A stretch of 64,000 bases of DNA from contig CAIQAD010000017.1 of assembly GCA_903869725.1 (NCBI GenBank), positions 58,033 to 122,032 on the forward strand, in the 5' to 3' direction. This DNA is from an uncultured Alphaproteobacteria bacterium. GTDB taxonomy: Bacteria; Pseudomonadota; Alphaproteobacteria; Pelagibacterales; Pelagibacteraceae. Positions 1 to 9,912 of this stretch are shown piece after piece. The translations under genes were made by a program, and so were the position numbers. Every line of letters starts with the position of its first letter. Within the stretch, counting starts at the first letter, position 1. The notes beneath the pieces are model-generated. The model was not told the origin of the DNA and ran no database searches. It worked only from the letters and a program-made list of their open reading frames with translations.

Positions 1-383
1 GAAATATTAATTTAAAATTTATTTGCAAAACTATAAATGTTAAAATTTTAAATAACAAAACCTATTTCACGAAAGAGACTATTAAAAATAATGTTCTTAA
101 ACTTCCTATTGCTCATAATGAAGGAAATTACTTTGCGTCTAAAGATTTAATTAATAAACTAGAAGACAATGAGCAGATCGTAATTAAGTACTGTGATGAA
201 AATGGTAATATAAATTTAGAATCTAATCCTAACGGTTCACTGAACAATATTGCAGGTATTGTTAATAAATCAAAAAATGTATTTGGTCTTATGCCACATC
301 CAGAAAGAGCATCTGATATTATGTTAGAAGGCACTGATGGCTCTTTAATTTTTAACTCACTTACAAATTATGCAAGAAGTTAA
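1..383 (+). CDS. purQ: PurQ, FGAM synthase glutaminase subunit (3' part only)
   Basis: The frame is open from the window edge to TAA at 381-383, so only the C-terminal ~126 residues are present. PurQ releases ammonia from glutamine for PurL in the fourth step of purine synthesis. The visible part holds the motif MPHPERA, whose His and Glu complete the class I glutamine amidotransferase triad, and the upstream LPIAHNEG segment. The nucleophile Cys lies outside the window. The stop overlaps the purL start by 14 bases, which implies translational coupling of the two subunits. Confidence 0.95.
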   Translation, partial: NINLKFICKTINVKILNNKTYFTKETIKNNVLKLPIAHNEGNYFASKDLINKLEDNEQIVIKYCDENGNINLESNPNGSLNNIAGIVNKSKNVFGLMPHPERASDIMLEGTDGSLIFNSLTNYARS

Positions 384-2562
384 CGAAAAACTCGCAATTA
401 AGCACGGACTAACTAAAGAAGAGTTTCAAAGAATTATTAAACTTATGGGAAGAAATCCAAATTTAGTTGAACTTGGAATTTTTTCAGCAATGTGGAATGA
501 ACACTGTTCATATAAATCTTCTAGAGTTTGGCTTCAAACGTTGCCTACAAAAAATAAATATGTAATTCAAGGGCCGGGTGAAAATGCTGGAGTTGTTGAT
601 TGTGGAGATGGTGACGTTGCAATATTTAAAATAGAAAGTCATAATCACCCCTCTTACATCGAACCCTACCAAGGAGCAGCTACCGGCGTTGGAGGAATAT
701 TAAGAGATGTATTTACAATGGGTGCGAGACCAATTGCCAATTTAAACTCTATTCGTTTTGGATCACCAAATCATGAAAAAACAAAACATTTATTAAATGG
801 CGTTGTCTCTGGAATAGGTGGTTATGGAAATTGTATTGGAGTGCCGACGGTAGGTGGCGAGACTGAATTTGACGAATGTTATAATGGCAACATTTTAGTA
901 AACGCTATGAATATTGGAATTGCCAAGAAAAATAAGGTGTTTTATTCAATAGCAAGCGGGATTGGAAACCCGGTTGTGTATGTTGGTTCTAAAACTGGAA
1001 GAGATGGAATTCATGGAGCTACGATGGCATCAGCTGAATTTGATGAAGATTCTGAATCAAAAAAACCAACCGTTCAAGTCGGCGATCCTTTTACTGAAAA
1101 ATTATTATTAGAAGCATGTCTTGAATTAATGCAAAAAAATTCAATCGTATCAATTCAAGATATGGGTGCTGCAGGCCTTACATCTTCATCTATTGAAATG
1201 GCGTCAAAAGGAAATCTTGGAATTAAAATTAATCTAAATTTAATACCTTGCAGAGAAAACAATATGACGCCTTATGAGATTATGCTCTCTGAAAGCCAAG
1301 AGAGAATGTTAATGATTTTAAAAAAAGGCAAAGAAAATGAGGCAAAAAAAATATTTGAAAAGTGGGGTCTTGATTTTGCAATTATTGGAGAGCTTACCAA
1401 TTCAAAAAAATTAGAGCTTTTTTTTGATGAAGAAAATGTATGCAGCATTCCAATTCAAGCATTAGGAGATAATGCTCCTAAATACAAAAGACCCTACGTA
1501 AATCATACTTATCCAAAAAATATAAATTTTGATAAAAAATTATCCAAATTGAATATTAAAGATTGTCTTACAAAAATTTTATCACACCATAACTATTCAA
1601 ATAAATCTTGGGTATGGCAACAATACGATCATATGGTTATGGCTGATACAATTCAAAAACCAGGTGGAGATTCTGCTGTGGTTCGCTATCACGGAAAAGA
1701 TAAAGCAATAGCAGCTACGGTTGATTGTGTTCCAAGATATTGCAAAGCACACCCTTATAACGGAGCAATGCAAGCAGTATGTGAAACATGGAGAAATTTA
1801 ATTTCTGTTGGAGCTAAACCAATTGCAATTACCAACTGTTTAAATTTTGGAAATCCTGAAAAGAAAGAAATTATGGGACAACTGGTTGATAGTATTAAAG
1901 GAATTAAAGATGCCTGCACTTATTTAGATTATCCGGTCGTATCAGGAAACGTGTCGCTTTATAATGAAACGAATGGGGTTGCAATTTATCCAACCCCAAC
2001 AATTGGTGGCGTTGGTATTTTAAATAAAATTAATCAGATGATGTCTTTTAATTTAAAACAAAATGACAGTCTAATTGTAGTTATTGGCAAAACTACTGGT
2101 CACATAAGTCAAAGCGCTTTGATGTATGATATTTTAAAAGATAAAAAAGGTCCTCCTCCTAAAATTGATTTAAAAGAAGAGAAGAAAAATGGATTATTTG
2201 TAGCTGATCTAATTAAAAATAAATTAGCTCTTTCTGTGCATGACATTGCGCATGGTGGAATTATTGTAAGCCTAGCTGAAATGTGTATGGCGAGCGAAAT
2301 AGGCGCTAAAATTCAGACCAACGTTCAAAATATTGATAAAATTAAATTCTTATTTGGAGAAGATCAGGCAAGGTATTTAATTGAAGTTAAAAATGAAAAT
2401 TTTAATAAAATTAAAAAATTAGCCAAAACAAAGAAAATTCATCTAGAAATCTTTGCAAACACTCAAAAAAACTACTTTGAAGTTGAAAATAATTTTAAAA
2501 TACCTATTAAAGAATTAATAAAAATGAACCACAATTGGTTTAAACAGTATAATAAAAATTAA
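370..2562 (+). CDS. purL: PurL, phosphoribosylformylglycinamidine synthase II
   Basis: This is the large subunit of FGAM synthase, which converts FGAR to FGAM using ATP and ammonia from PurQ. Its 730 residues match the small-type PurL that works with separate PurQ and PurS. Motifs include EHCSYKSS (44-51) and SHNHPS (90-95) followed by a Gly-rich stretch, then the second AIRS-like half with its own N- and C-domains. The ATG lies inside the 3' end of purQ, and the bolA-like gene follows after 2 bases. The translation is uninterrupted and of normal length. Confidence 0.98.
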   Translation: MQEVNEKLAIKHGLTKEEFQRIIKLMGRNPNLVELGIFSAMWNEHCSYKSSRVWLQTLPTKNKYVIQGPGENAGVVDCGDGDVAIFKIESHNHPSYIEPYQGAATGVGGILRDVFTMGARPIANLNSIRFGSPNHEKTKHLLNGVVSGIGGYGNCIGVPTVGGETEFDECYNGNILVNAMNIGIAKKNKVFYSIASGIGNPVVYVGSKTGRDGIHGATMASAEFDEDSESKKPTVQVGDPFTEKLLLEACLELMQKNSIVSIQDMGAAGLTSSSIEMASKGNLGIKINLNLIPCRENNMTPYEIMLSESQERMLMILKKGKENEAKKIFEKWGLDFAIIGELTNSKKLELFFDEENVCSIPIQALGDNAPKYKRPYVNHTYPKNINFDKKLSKLNIKDCLTKILSHHNYSNKSWVWQQYDHMVMADTIQKPGGDSAVVRYHGKDKAIAATVDCVPRYCKAHPYNGAMQAVCETWRNLISVGAKPIAITNCLNFGNPEKKEIMGQLVDSIKGIKDACTYLDYPVVSGNVSLYNETNGVAIYPTPTIGGVGILNKINQMMSFNLKQNDSLIVVIGKTTGHISQSALMYDILKDKKGPPPKIDLKEEKKNGLFVADLIKNKLALSVHDIAHGGIIVSLAEMCMASEIGAKIQTNVQNIDKIKFLFGEDQARYLIEVKNENFNKIKKLAKTKKIHLEIFANTQKNYFEVENNFKIPIKELIKMNHNWFKQYNKN

Positions 2563-2564
2563 TT

Positions 2565-2795
2565 ATGGCAATTAAACAAGAAGAAATTCATCAATTACTA
2601 AAAGAGGGTTTTCCTGATGCAGATATTGAGATTAACGATTTAGCAGGAGATGATAATCATTTTGCAGCAAAAGTCAGATCTTCAAAATTTAAAGGTAAAT
2701 CAAGAGTTCAACAACATCAAATGGTATACGCTTCTCTAAAAGGAAAAATGGGAAATGAATTGCACGCTTTAGCATTAACAACAGAGGAAAAATAA
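2565..2795 (+). CDS. BolA family protein
   Basis: A 76-residue protein with the BolA fold signature RVQQHQMVYASL (47-58) and a conserved His. BolA proteins form [2Fe-2S]-bridged heterodimers with CGFS monothiol glutaredoxins and act in iron-sulfur trafficking. The monothiol glutaredoxin gene starts one base after this stop, so partner genes are side by side. The short length fits the BolA2/IbaG-like subgroup. Subgroup assignment is inference. Confidence 0.93.
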   Translation: MAIKQEEIHQLLKEGFPDADIEINDLAGDDNHFAAKVRSSKFKGKSRVQQHQMVYASLKGKMGNELHALALTTEEK

Positions 2796-2796
2796 A

Positions 2797-3102
2797 ATGT
2801 CAGATGTAGAAACTAAAATACAACAGATTATAAAACAAAACGATGTAGTCTTATTTATGAAAGGCACACCTGATATGCCTCAGTGTGGATTTTCTATGAC
2901 TGTAAGTAATATTTTAAAAGAGCTTAAAGTAAAATTTAATGGAGTAAATGTTTTAGCAGATCAAGAAATTAGAGAAGGTGTTAAAGCATTTAGCAACTGG
3001 CCTACGATCCCTCAATTATATATCAAAGGCGAATTTATTGGTGGCTGCGATATAGTAAAAGAAATGTTTGAGTCTGGAGAGTTAAAAAATAAATTATCTT
3101 GA
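2797..3102 (+). CDS. grxD: Monothiol glutaredoxin, Grx4 type
   Basis: A 101-residue CGFS glutaredoxin. The start of the fold reads [17 protein letters not shown] with the active site CGFS at 30-33, followed by the [20 protein letters not shown] block that binds glutathione. These proteins carry and transfer [2Fe-2S] clusters rather than reduce disulfides, usually with the BolA protein encoded just upstream. It is the last gene of the purQ-purL-bolA-grxD run. Its 3' end overlaps the convergent rpsD gene by 9 bases, leaving no room for a separate terminator. Confidence 0.96.
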   Translation: MSDVETKIQQIIKQNDVVLFMKGTPDMPQCGFSMTVSNILKELKVKFNGVNVLADQEIREGVKAFSNWPTIPQLYIKGEFIGGCDIVKEMFESGELKNKLS

Positions 3103-3711
3103 GTAATACTCAACAACTAATTTAGGTTCCATTTGTACAGGATATGGAACTTGTTCGTACTTTGGAACTTTATTAAATTGCGCTGTCATTTTTTTATGAT
3201 CAGCAATAATATAATCTGGAACTTCTCTTTCTTTGCTTTGAGTAGCGCTTAAAATTGGTAATGATTGTTTAAAAGAATCTTTAATTTCAATTTGATCATT
3301 TTCGGAAACTAAAAAACTAGAAATTGTAACTTTTTTTCCATTCACTTTTACTTTTCCGTGATTAATAATTTGACGTGCAGAAAATACTGTAATTGCAAAT
3401 TTAGCTCTATAGATTACAGCGTCCAATCTTCTCTCTAGCAATCCAATTAGATTTTCTCCTGTATCACCTTTTTTCTTATAAGCTTTTCTGAAAAGATTTC
3501 TAAATTGTCTTTCACTAATATTTCCGTAATAACTTTTTAATTTTTGCTTTGCTTGTAATTGAATATTGTAATCTGAAGGTTTGCCTTTGCTACGCTGACC
3601 ATGCTGACCAGGTCTATAAGCTCTAGTGTTGAAAGGACTTTTTGGTCGACCCCAAAGATTAACTCCTAATCTTCGATCAACTTTGTGCGTAGAATTTACT
3701 CGTTTTGTCAT
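3094..3711 (-). CDS. rpsD: 30S ribosomal protein S4
   Basis: A 205-residue S4 protein, a primary 16S rRNA binder in the 30S body. The N-terminus [16 protein letters not shown] and the basic RPGQHGQR block are typical of alphaproteobacterial S4. The S4 RNA-binding domain spans about 93-155, with [13 protein letters not shown] and [17 protein letters not shown]. It lacks the zinc-binding Cys cluster seen in some S4 proteins. It stands at the end of the leftward run, 36 bases after the trmJ-like gene, and may also have its own promoter. Confidence 0.98.
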   Translation of the reverse strand: MTKRVNSTHKVDRRLGVNLWGRPKSPFNTRAYRPGQHGQRSKGKPSDYNIQLQAKQKLKSYYGNISERQFRNLFRKAYKKKGDTGENLIGLLERRLDAVIYRAKFAITVFSARQIINHGKVKVNGKKVTISSFLVSENDQIEIKDSFKQSLPILSATQSKEREVPDYIIADHKKMTAQFNKVPKYEQVPYPVQMEPKLVVEYYSR

Positions 3712-3747
3712 ATTTAAAATTGCCCTGTTATAATAACACCAACCATT

Positions 3748-4491
3748 TTAGTCAATGCGCTTAGCGCTTTTATACTTGATAAAAGAACTTATAATTCCAG
3801 ATAATGTTCTAATTTCCTGAGTAGATAGCAGACTTCGATGAAATATGTTTTTAATATTCATAATCATTAACTTGCGTTTCTCTTCTGGCTTTAAAAAACC
3901 AACTTTATCGAGATTATCTATTAAAAACTTTAAAAATATTTGAACTTCTTTTTTACTAGCATCATCACTTCGATATAAATTTTTAAATGAGTAACTAGGC
4001 TTTTTAGCATAAACAAAAAGATTATAGGCAAATACCGAAATAGCATGTGAAAGATTTAAAGATTTGAATTTAATATTTGTTGGGATATTTACTAAATAAT
4101 TTGCATTTTCTAAATCTTGATTACTTAAGCCAGAAGACTCTGGACCAAATAAAATGCCAATATTTTTTTTATTACTAAAAGTATTTATTAATTTTAAAGC
4201 CTCATCTAAATTTAATATTTTTTTATTAACCGATCTACTTCTTGAGGTTGTTGCAAACACATAATGCAGATCTTCAACTGCTTGATCATTTTGTGTAAAT
4301 ATTTTCGCGTTATCAATTACATCTTTTGCTTCAACTGCAGTTGCACGAGCTTTTTTATTCGGCCAAGAATCTCTTGGATTAATCAATCTTAAATTTTCAC
4401 AATTAAAATTTTTCAAGACTCTAGCGCTAGCGCCAATGTTTTCACCAAGTTGTGGTCGTATTAAAACAAAATGAATATTTTTCAGCAGCAT
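3748..4491 (-). CDS. SpoU/TrmH-family RNA 2'-O-methyltransferase, TrmJ-like
   Basis: A 247-residue SPOUT methyltransferase. The N-terminal motif RPQLGENIGASARVLKNF (12-29), the SAM-binding IGILFGPESSGLSNQDL and the knot segment IKFKSLNLSHAISVFAYNL are the three SpoU motifs. The length and C-terminal helical extension fit TrmJ, which methylates tRNA position 32, but rRNA targets cannot be excluded. Its ATG shares one base with the cimA stop, so it is translationally coupled to that gene. Confidence 0.85.
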   Translation of the reverse strand: MLLKNIHFVLIRPQLGENIGASARVLKNFNCENLRLINPRDSWPNKKARATAVEAKDVIDNAKIFTQNDQAVEDLHYVFATTSRSRSVNKKILNLDEALKLINTFSNKKNIGILFGPESSGLSNQDLENANYLVNIPTNIKFKSLNLSHAISVFAYNLFVYAKKPSYSFKNLYRSDDASKKEVQIFLKFLIDNLDKVGFLKPEEKRKLMIMNIKNIFHRSLLSTQEIRTLSGIISSFIKYKSAKRID

Positions 4492-6095
4492 TACAAATTT
4501 GCTGGAGCTTTTTCCTTAAACAATTTGTAATCAATACTATCAATCAAGGCTTTAAACGAAGCATCTATAATATTTGGAGAAACTCCGATCGTAAACCAAA
4601 CCTCACCGCTATCATCTGTGCTTTCGATTGAAACTCTAGTAGTTGCATTTGTGCCAGTATTTAAAATTCTTACTTTATAATCTAAAAGTTTTAAATCTTT
4701 TAAATACTTTGCATATTTGCTGATATTGTTTGAATTGGAACGAATAGCATTATCCATAGCATTAACAGGTCCGTTTCCTGCTCCTTCGCATGTGATGTCT
4801 TTGTTATCAACTTGTAAAACCACTTTTGCAAATGATTGTATTTTTTCGTCATCTAATAATTTCTCAACTTTAACTTCATATTTCTTAATTTTTAAATAAT
4901 CAGGAACCTGTCCTAATAATCTTCTTGTTAACAATTCAAACGAAGCATCAGCGCCATCATAAGAATAACCAATGAATTCGCGCTCTTTAACCTGATCTAA
5001 TAATTTTTGAACCTTAGGATCGTTTTTATTAATTTTAATTTTTAGTTTTTCCAAACGTGCAAGAATATTAGACTTTCCAGATTGATCGGAAACTACCACT
5101 GATCGCACATTGCCTACCGCTTTAGGATCAATATGCTCGTATGTTTTTGGATTTTTTTCAACTGCAGACACATGTAGTCCACCTTTGTGAGAAAAAGCAG
5201 AAGCTCCAACATAAGCTGCATGATTATTAGGTTTTCTATTTAAAATTTCATCTAATAATCTTGAACATTCAGTTAAATGTTTAATATTTTTTTCTTTAAT
5301 AGAAATTTCAAACTTATCTTTAAAATAATTTTTAAATAATAAAGTTGGTATAATAGATACTAAATTTGCATTACCGCACCTTTCGCCAAGACCATTTAAG
5401 GTTCCTTGTACATGACGAACGCCAGCTTTTACAGCGGCTAAAGTATTAGCAACTGCATTTTCAGTATCATTATGCGTATGAATGCCTAAATTTTTTCCAG
5501 GAATTACTTTTGTTACTCCCGTAACTATCTCTTCAATCTCAAAAGGTAATGTTCCACCATTAGTATCACATAGAACAATCCAGCGAGCTCCATTGTCATA
5601 GGCTGCTTTTATGCATTGTAACGCATATTGTTTGTTATTTTTATAACCATCAAAAAAATGCTCTGCATCAAATAAAAACTCTTTTTTATTTTTTACAAAA
5701 TGTTTTGTTGTTTCAATGATATTTTCTAAATTTTCTGCTTTTGAAATTCCAAGAGCTACGTCCACATGAAAATCCCAAGTTTTACCTACGATGCAGACCG
5801 ATTTAGTATTTGCATTTAATATTGCAGATAATCCAGGATCATTTGCAGCGCTTCTGCCTGATCGCTTTGTCATTCCAAAAGCAACTAATGTAGAATTTTT
5901 AAATTTTGGTGCATCATTAAAAAATTTAGTATCACTTGGATTTGCCCCAGGCCAACCAGCTTCGATGTAATCAACCCCTAGAGTCTCAAGAGCTTTTGCA
6001 ATTTTGTTTTTTTCATCAGTTGAAAAATTAACCCCTTGAGTTTGCGCACCATCACGGAGCGTTGTATCAAATAAATATAATCGTTCTTTTTTCAT
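4491..6095 (-). CDS. cimA: (R)-citramalate synthase
   Basis: A 534-residue enzyme condensing pyruvate and acetyl-CoA to (R)-citramalate, giving 2-oxobutyrate for isoleucine without threonine deaminase. The N-terminus FDTTLRDGAQTQGVNFST is the HMGL-like catalytic motif. HTHNDTENAVANTLAAVKAG and GLHVSAVEKNP follow, and the last ~130 residues form the LeuA-type allosteric domain. The start motif TTLRDGAQ and the length separate it from 2-isopropylmalate synthase. It begins 1 base after cysS. Confidence 0.92.
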   Translation of the reverse strand: MKKERLYLFDTTLRDGAQTQGVNFSTDEKNKIAKALETLGVDYIEAGWPGANPSDTKFFNDAPKFKNSTLVAFGMTKRSGRSAANDPGLSAILNANTKSVCIVGKTWDFHVDVALGISKAENLENIIETTKHFVKNKKEFLFDAEHFFDGYKNNKQYALQCIKAAYDNGARWIVLCDTNGGTLPFEIEEIVTGVTKVIPGKNLGIHTHNDTENAVANTLAAVKAGVRHVQGTLNGLGERCGNANLVSIIPTLLFKNYFKDKFEISIKEKNIKHLTECSRLLDEILNRKPNNHAAYVGASAFSHKGGLHVSAVEKNPKTYEHIDPKAVGNVRSVVVSDQSGKSNILARLEKLKIKINKNDPKVQKLLDQVKEREFIGYSYDGADASFELLTRRLLGQVPDYLKIKKYEVKVEKLLDDEKIQSFAKVVLQVDNKDITCEGAGNGPVNAMDNAIRSNSNNISKYAKYLKDLKLLDYKVRILNTGTNATTRVSIESTDDSGEVWFTIGVSPNIIDASFKALIDSIDYKLFKEKAPANL

Positions 6096-6096
6096 A

Positions 6097-7446
6097 TTAT
6101 TTATACTTCCAAGTTGTCGTATCGTTTAAATCCTCAATAATTATACCGTTTTTTTCCAGATCTTCTCTTATTTTATCTGCAACTCCAAAATCTTTGGACT
6201 TTCTAGCGGCATTTCTTAATTGAATTAACCTCTCTACCTCAGCTTTGTCTAAATGAGAAACTTTTTTTGAAGCGTAAAACTTTTCTTTGCTTTCGTTAAA
6301 TAAACCTAAGAACTGTAAGGCTGAGTTGAATTTAATTCTCGCGTTTTCATCGCCAGTTTTAACTTTACTAAATAAGTTATGCAAATGAGTTATAAATTGC
6401 GGGGTGTTTAGATCGTCTAGTAAAATATTTAAAAATTCATCATCTAATTCCGCATGTTCGCCAGTGTAATATTCATACCATCCTTCTAAAATTTTTTTAT
6501 TAGTATCTAAAATTTTTAAATTCCAATCTAATGGCTGACGATAATGCGATCCTAAAATTGCAAGTCTAACAATTTGACCATTATAGTTTTGTTTTAAATC
6601 TTGGATGCTAATAAAATTTCCATCTGATTTAGACATTTTTTTCCCATTAACTGTAACATAACCATTGTGAAGCCAATATTTAGCAAAGAAGTTTGTGCTA
6701 TTAGAGCAAACAGATTGTGCAATTTCATTTTCATGATGAGGAAAAATAAGATCGAGTCCACCACAATGAAAATCAAAGGTATTACCAAGATATTTTTCAG
6801 ACATAGCAGAACATTCCAAATGCCATCCTGGCCTACCCTTGCCCCAAGGAGAATCCCACGAAGGTTCATTTACCTTAGACGGCTTCCATAAAACAAAATC
6901 TAAAGGATTTTTTTTAAGCTCAGAGACTTCCACTCTAGCACCAGAAATTAAGTCTTTTGGTTTTTTGTTAGATAATTTTCCGTAATCATTAAATTTGCTA
7001 ACTTCAAAATATACGTTGCCATCTTTTACGTAAGCAAATTTTTTAGCTATTAATTGCTCGATCATTAAAATCATTTCTTTTATATGATCTGTTGCTCTGG
7101 GCTGATAATTTGGTGATAAACAGTTTAAATATTTACAATCACTCAAAAAAACTTCTGTGACTTGCTCTGTTAAATCTTTAATTGAGATCTTCAATTCATT
7201 AGCACGCTCAATAATTTTGTCATCAATATCTGTTATATTTCGAACGTAATTAACAGAATATTTATTAAAAAATTTAATTAAAACTCTGTAAAGAATATCA
7301 AAAACTACAAGCGGTCTAGCATTACCGATGTGCGGAAAATCATAAACAGTTGGTCCGCAAACATACATTCCAATTTTGTTAGAATGAATCGGAACATAAT
7401 CTTCTTTTTTATTATTATAAGTATTGTAAATTTTAAGACTAGTCAT
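6097..7446 (-). CDS. cysS: Cysteinyl-tRNA synthetase
   Basis: Class I aminoacyl-tRNA synthetase, about 449 residues. It has the zinc Cys and HIGH-like motif in [19 protein letters not shown] and the KMSKS motif as KKMSKSDGNF. I placed the start at 7446 (MTSLKIYNT), where the ATG overlaps the tail of the upstream nadE copy. An in-frame ATG three codons earlier lies inside nadE-derived sequence. Its first ~120 bases lie in copy A of a 248-bp tandem duplication, so it is now preceded by a dead fragment of the nadE 3' end rather than by the live nadE. Confidence 0.97.
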   Translation of the reverse strand: MTSLKIYNTYNNKKEDYVPIHSNKIGMYVCGPTVYDFPHIGNARPLVVFDILYRVLIKFFNKYSVNYVRNITDIDDKIIERANELKISIKDLTEQVTEVFLSDCKYLNCLSPNYQPRATDHIKEMILMIEQLIAKKFAYVKDGNVYFEVSKFNDYGKLSNKKPKDLISGARVEVSELKKNPLDFVLWKPSKVNEPSWDSPWGKGRPGWHLECSAMSEKYLGNTFDFHCGGLDLIFPHHENEIAQSVCSNSTNFFAKYWLHNGYVTVNGKKMSKSDGNFISIQDLKQNYNGQIVRLAILGSHYRQPLDWNLKILDTNKKILEGWYEYYTGEHAELDDEFLNILLDDLNTPQFITHLHNLFSKVKTGDENARIKFNSALQFLGLFNESKEKFYASKKVSHLDKAEVERLIQLRNAARKSKDFGVADKIREDLEKNGIIIEDLNDTTTWKYK

Positions 7447-7572
7447 TGTCCTCAAATTTACAAACTGGAATTGAATTCATCTTATGAAGATTTTTTTTTC
7501 TAATCGCTAAATATTTTTTATGATTTTTATCACTAGGATCTACCATAGCTTTTTCAAGCTCGTGATACGACA
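7325..7572. repeat. Tandem duplication at the nadE/cysS junction, copy A
   Basis: This 248-base segment is followed directly by a near-identical copy at 7573-7820. It contains the functional 5' end of cysS and a remnant of the nadE 3' end. I count about six differences between the copies, for example near 7377, 7481, 7521, 7535, 7549 and 7562, so they are roughly 97-98 percent identical. Outside the unit the flanks are unrelated: cysS continues on one side, nadE on the other. The junction CGACA/CCGATG shows one or two bases of microhomology at most. Confidence 0.95.
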
Positions 7573-7694
7573 CCGATGTGCGGAAAATCATAAACAGTTG
7601 GTCCGCAAACATACATTCCAATTTTTTTAGAATGAATCGGAACATAATCTTCTTTTTTATTATTATAAGTATTGTAAATTTTAAGACTAGTCAT
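7439..7694 (-). pseudogene. Dead fragments of cysS 5' end and nadE 3' end created by the tandem duplication
   Basis: From ATG 7694 the cysS frame runs through the HIGH region ([10 protein letters not shown]), then enters duplicated nadE sequence out of frame and stops at 7554-7556 after 46 codons. In the other frame the nadE tail ([16 protein letters not shown]...) from about 7572 to the stop at 7439 is fused to out-of-frame cysS sequence. Neither piece can fold as a functional domain. The intact nadE and cysS lie on either side, so the duplication apparently cost neither gene. Confidence 0.88.
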
Positions 7695-7820
7695 TGTCCT
7701 CAAATTTACAAACTGGAATTGAATTCATTTTATGAAGATTTTTTTTTCTAATCGCTAAATATTTTTTATAATTTTTATCACTTGGATCTACCATAGCCTT
7801 TTCAAGCTCATGATACGACA
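7573..7820. repeat. Tandem duplication at the nadE/cysS junction, copy B
   Basis: Second unit of the 248-base direct tandem repeat. It holds the functional 3' end of nadE (stop at 7687-7689) and a truncated, non-functional copy of the cysS 5' end. The ancestral arrangement, nadE stop overlapping the cysS ATG, is preserved inside both copies. Confidence 0.95.
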
Positions 7821-8430
7821 TACCTAATTGACTTTCATCTGTTCTGCCATCTGCCCATAGTCCATCTGTCGGCGGTGCATCAATAATTTCTTTTAAAAGC
7901 CCAAGCTCTCTTCCCATTTCCCACACTTGTGATTTCATACAATCTGCAATAGGTGAAATATCCACTCCACCATCGCCATATTTTGTATAAAACCCAACTC
8001 CAAAATCTTCAACCTTGTTACCGGTGCCAACCACTATTCCATTATTTGCGCCCGCAACTTGATAAAGAGTTGCCATTCGAAGTCTTGCTCTGCTATTTGC
8101 AAATGCAAGCTCGCTATTAAACTTTGATAATTGTTTTTCAAAAGCTTGGAACACATCATCTAAATTGACAATGATATCATCTACATTTTTAAACTTAGTT
8201 TTTAACCATTGAAGTTGAGCTTTGCTTAAATCATCTAAAGATTTCAGTTGGCGAATGGGCATAGATAAAACTTTTGTATTAATTCCAGTCATAGCTGAAA
8301 GCGTACTGACAACTGCAGAATCTATTCCGCCTGATACCCCAACTACTAAGCAGTCAGGTTTTTTGTCCATAGAACCACAATAATCTTTAATCCACTTTAC
8401 AATGTGTTTGATTCTATCAGCTGGTTTCAT
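7687..8430 (-). CDS. nadE: NAD(+) synthase, ammonia-dependent
   Basis: A 247-residue ATP pyrophosphatase amidating nicotinate adenine dinucleotide, the last step of NAD synthesis. The PP-loop reads [14 protein letters not shown] (about 32-45), followed by [15 protein letters not shown] and [21 protein letters not shown], typical of NadE. There is no N-terminal nitrilase-like glutaminase domain, so it should use free ammonia or a separate amidotransferase. The last ~44 codons lie in copy B of the tandem duplication. The original stop overlaps a now-dead cysS start. Confidence 0.95.
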   Translation of the reverse strand: MKPADRIKHIVKWIKDYCGSMDKKPDCLVVGVSGGIDSAVVSTLSAMTGINTKVLSMPIRQLKSLDDLSKAQLQWLKTKFKNVDDIIVNLDDVFQAFEKQLSKFNSELAFANSRARLRMATLYQVAGANNGIVVGTGNKVEDFGVGFYTKYGDGGVDISPIADCMKSQVWEMGRELGLLKEIIDAPPTDGLWADGRTDESQLGMSYHELEKAMVDPSDKNYKKYLAIRKKNLHKMNSIPVCKFEDND

Positions 8431-8487
8431 ATTAATATTTTTACTTTCTTTTTAACTTGAAGCAAAATAATTATTAAAAAATAATTT

Positions 8488-9870
8488 TTAAGAAGCTTTT
8501 TTAATTGAATTTATTGAATATTTAGAATTTTTTTTAATTTCCTCAGAAATTAAAAATGCTAATTCTATCGCCTGATTTGCGTTCAATCTTGGATCGCAAT
8601 GAGTATGGTATCTGCTAGATAAATCTTTATCTGTGATTTTTTGAGCTCCGCCAATACATTCTGTTACATTTTTACCTGTCATTTCAATATGAAGTCCACC
8701 CGCATAGGTGCCTTCATCATGATGAATTTCAAAAAAGCTTTTTGTCTCAGAAATAATATCTTTGAACGGTCTTGTTTTAAAACCAGTTGAAGCCTTTATA
8801 GTATTACCGTGCATAGGATCGCATACCCATGCAACTTTTTTTCCAGCTTTTTTTATAGCTTGTATCATTTTTGGTAAATTTTTTTTAATTTTGTCATGCC
8901 CAAATCGAGCAATTAAGGTTAGACGTCCTGGCTCATTTTCAGGATTTAATACTTCAGCCAACTTCACAAGTTCTTTTGGATCTAATGAAGGTCCACATTT
9001 AATTCCGATAGGATTTTTTATGCCTCTACAAAATTCAACATGCGCTCCATTTATTTGACGAGTTCGATCACCAATCCATAAGAAATGTGCAGATGTATCG
9101 TGCCATTCCCCGGTTGTTGAATCAATTCGTGTCATTGCCTGTTCGAATGGCAAATGTAATGCTTCATGACTAGTATAGAAATTAACTGTTCTAAGTCTTC
9201 TATTTTGCTCAACTGTAATTCCGCATGCTTCCATAAATTGTAAAGCATCACTCACTCGATTTTGTATTTCTTTAAATTTTTTATTGGCACTTTCGTTTAC
9301 GAAACTCATATTCCATAAATGAACTTTACTAAGATCGGCATAACCTCCTTGAGAAAATGCTCTAAGTAAATTTAAAGTTGATGCCGATTGAGAGTAAGCG
9401 CGAAGTAATCGATCAGGATCTGGTATTCTTGACTGTTCATCAAATTTCATGCCATTTATATTGTCACCTAAGTAACTTGGTAATTCTTTGCCGTTAACAT
9501 TTTCAGTTGGTGAACTTCTAGGTTTTGAAAATTGTCCAGCAACTCTTCCAATTTTTACAATCGGCAAATGCGATGACACGGTTAAAATTAAAGAAACTTG
9601 CAACATAACTTTAAATAAATCTCTGATATGATCAGGATGAAACTCTTCAAAACTTTCTGCACAATCTCCTCCTTGAAACAAAAAGGCTTTTCCTTCGCTA
9701 ACATCTTTTAATTGAGTTTTAAGCGAACGAGATTCTCCTGCAAACACAAGTGGTGGAAACTTTGAAATTTCCTTAAGTACCTGGTTTAATTTACCTTCAT
9801 TAGAATAAACGGGTAAATGTTTCGCAGGTTTATTTCTCCAAGTATTTGGTTTCCAATTTTTCATATTCAA
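8488..9870 (-). CDS. 3-deoxy-7-phosphoheptulonate synthase, class II
   Basis: First enzyme of the shikimate pathway, joining phosphoenolpyruvate and erythrose 4-phosphate. The 460 residues match the plant/alphaproteobacterial class II family, not E. coli AroFGH. Key blocks are LFQGGDCAESF (metal-ligand Cys at 70), VGRVAGQFSKPRSSPTE-like residues in VKIGRVAGQFSKPRSSP, DTSAHFLWIGDRTRQ, CDPMHGN and GGLHIEMTGKNVTECIGG. A second ATG two codons in (MKNWKPNTW) is an equally good start. It sits between glmS and nadE in one orientation. Confidence 0.96.
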   Translation of the reverse strand: MNMKNWKPNTWRNKPAKHLPVYSNEGKLNQVLKEISKFPPLVFAGESRSLKTQLKDVSEGKAFLFQGGDCAESFEEFHPDHIRDLFKVMLQVSLILTVSSHLPIVKIGRVAGQFSKPRSSPTENVNGKELPSYLGDNINGMKFDEQSRIPDPDRLLRAYSQSASTLNLLRAFSQGGYADLSKVHLWNMSFVNESANKKFKEIQNRVSDALQFMEACGITVEQNRRLRTVNFYTSHEALHLPFEQAMTRIDSTTGEWHDTSAHFLWIGDRTRQINGAHVEFCRGIKNPIGIKCGPSLDPKELVKLAEVLNPENEPGRLTLIARFGHDKIKKNLPKMIQAIKKAGKKVAWVCDPMHGNTIKASTGFKTRPFKDIISETKSFFEIHHDEGTYAGGLHIEMTGKNVTECIGGAQKITDKDLSSRYHTHCDPRLNANQAIELAFLISEEIKKNSKYSINSIKKAS

Positions 9871-9912
9871 CCTAGAGTATATATAGAGAGTGCTTTACGC
9901 GGACAAGAAAAA

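Noticed and set aside
6594-6891. Open frames on both strands inside cysS.
   Set aside because: They are shadows of the strongly supported cysS frame, with no family features.
7439-7645. A 68-codon open frame between nadE and cysS with a perfect NadE C-terminus.
   Set aside because: It is a chimera produced by the 248-bp tandem duplication: out-of-frame cysS sequence joined to a copied nadE tail. It has no independent coding evidence.
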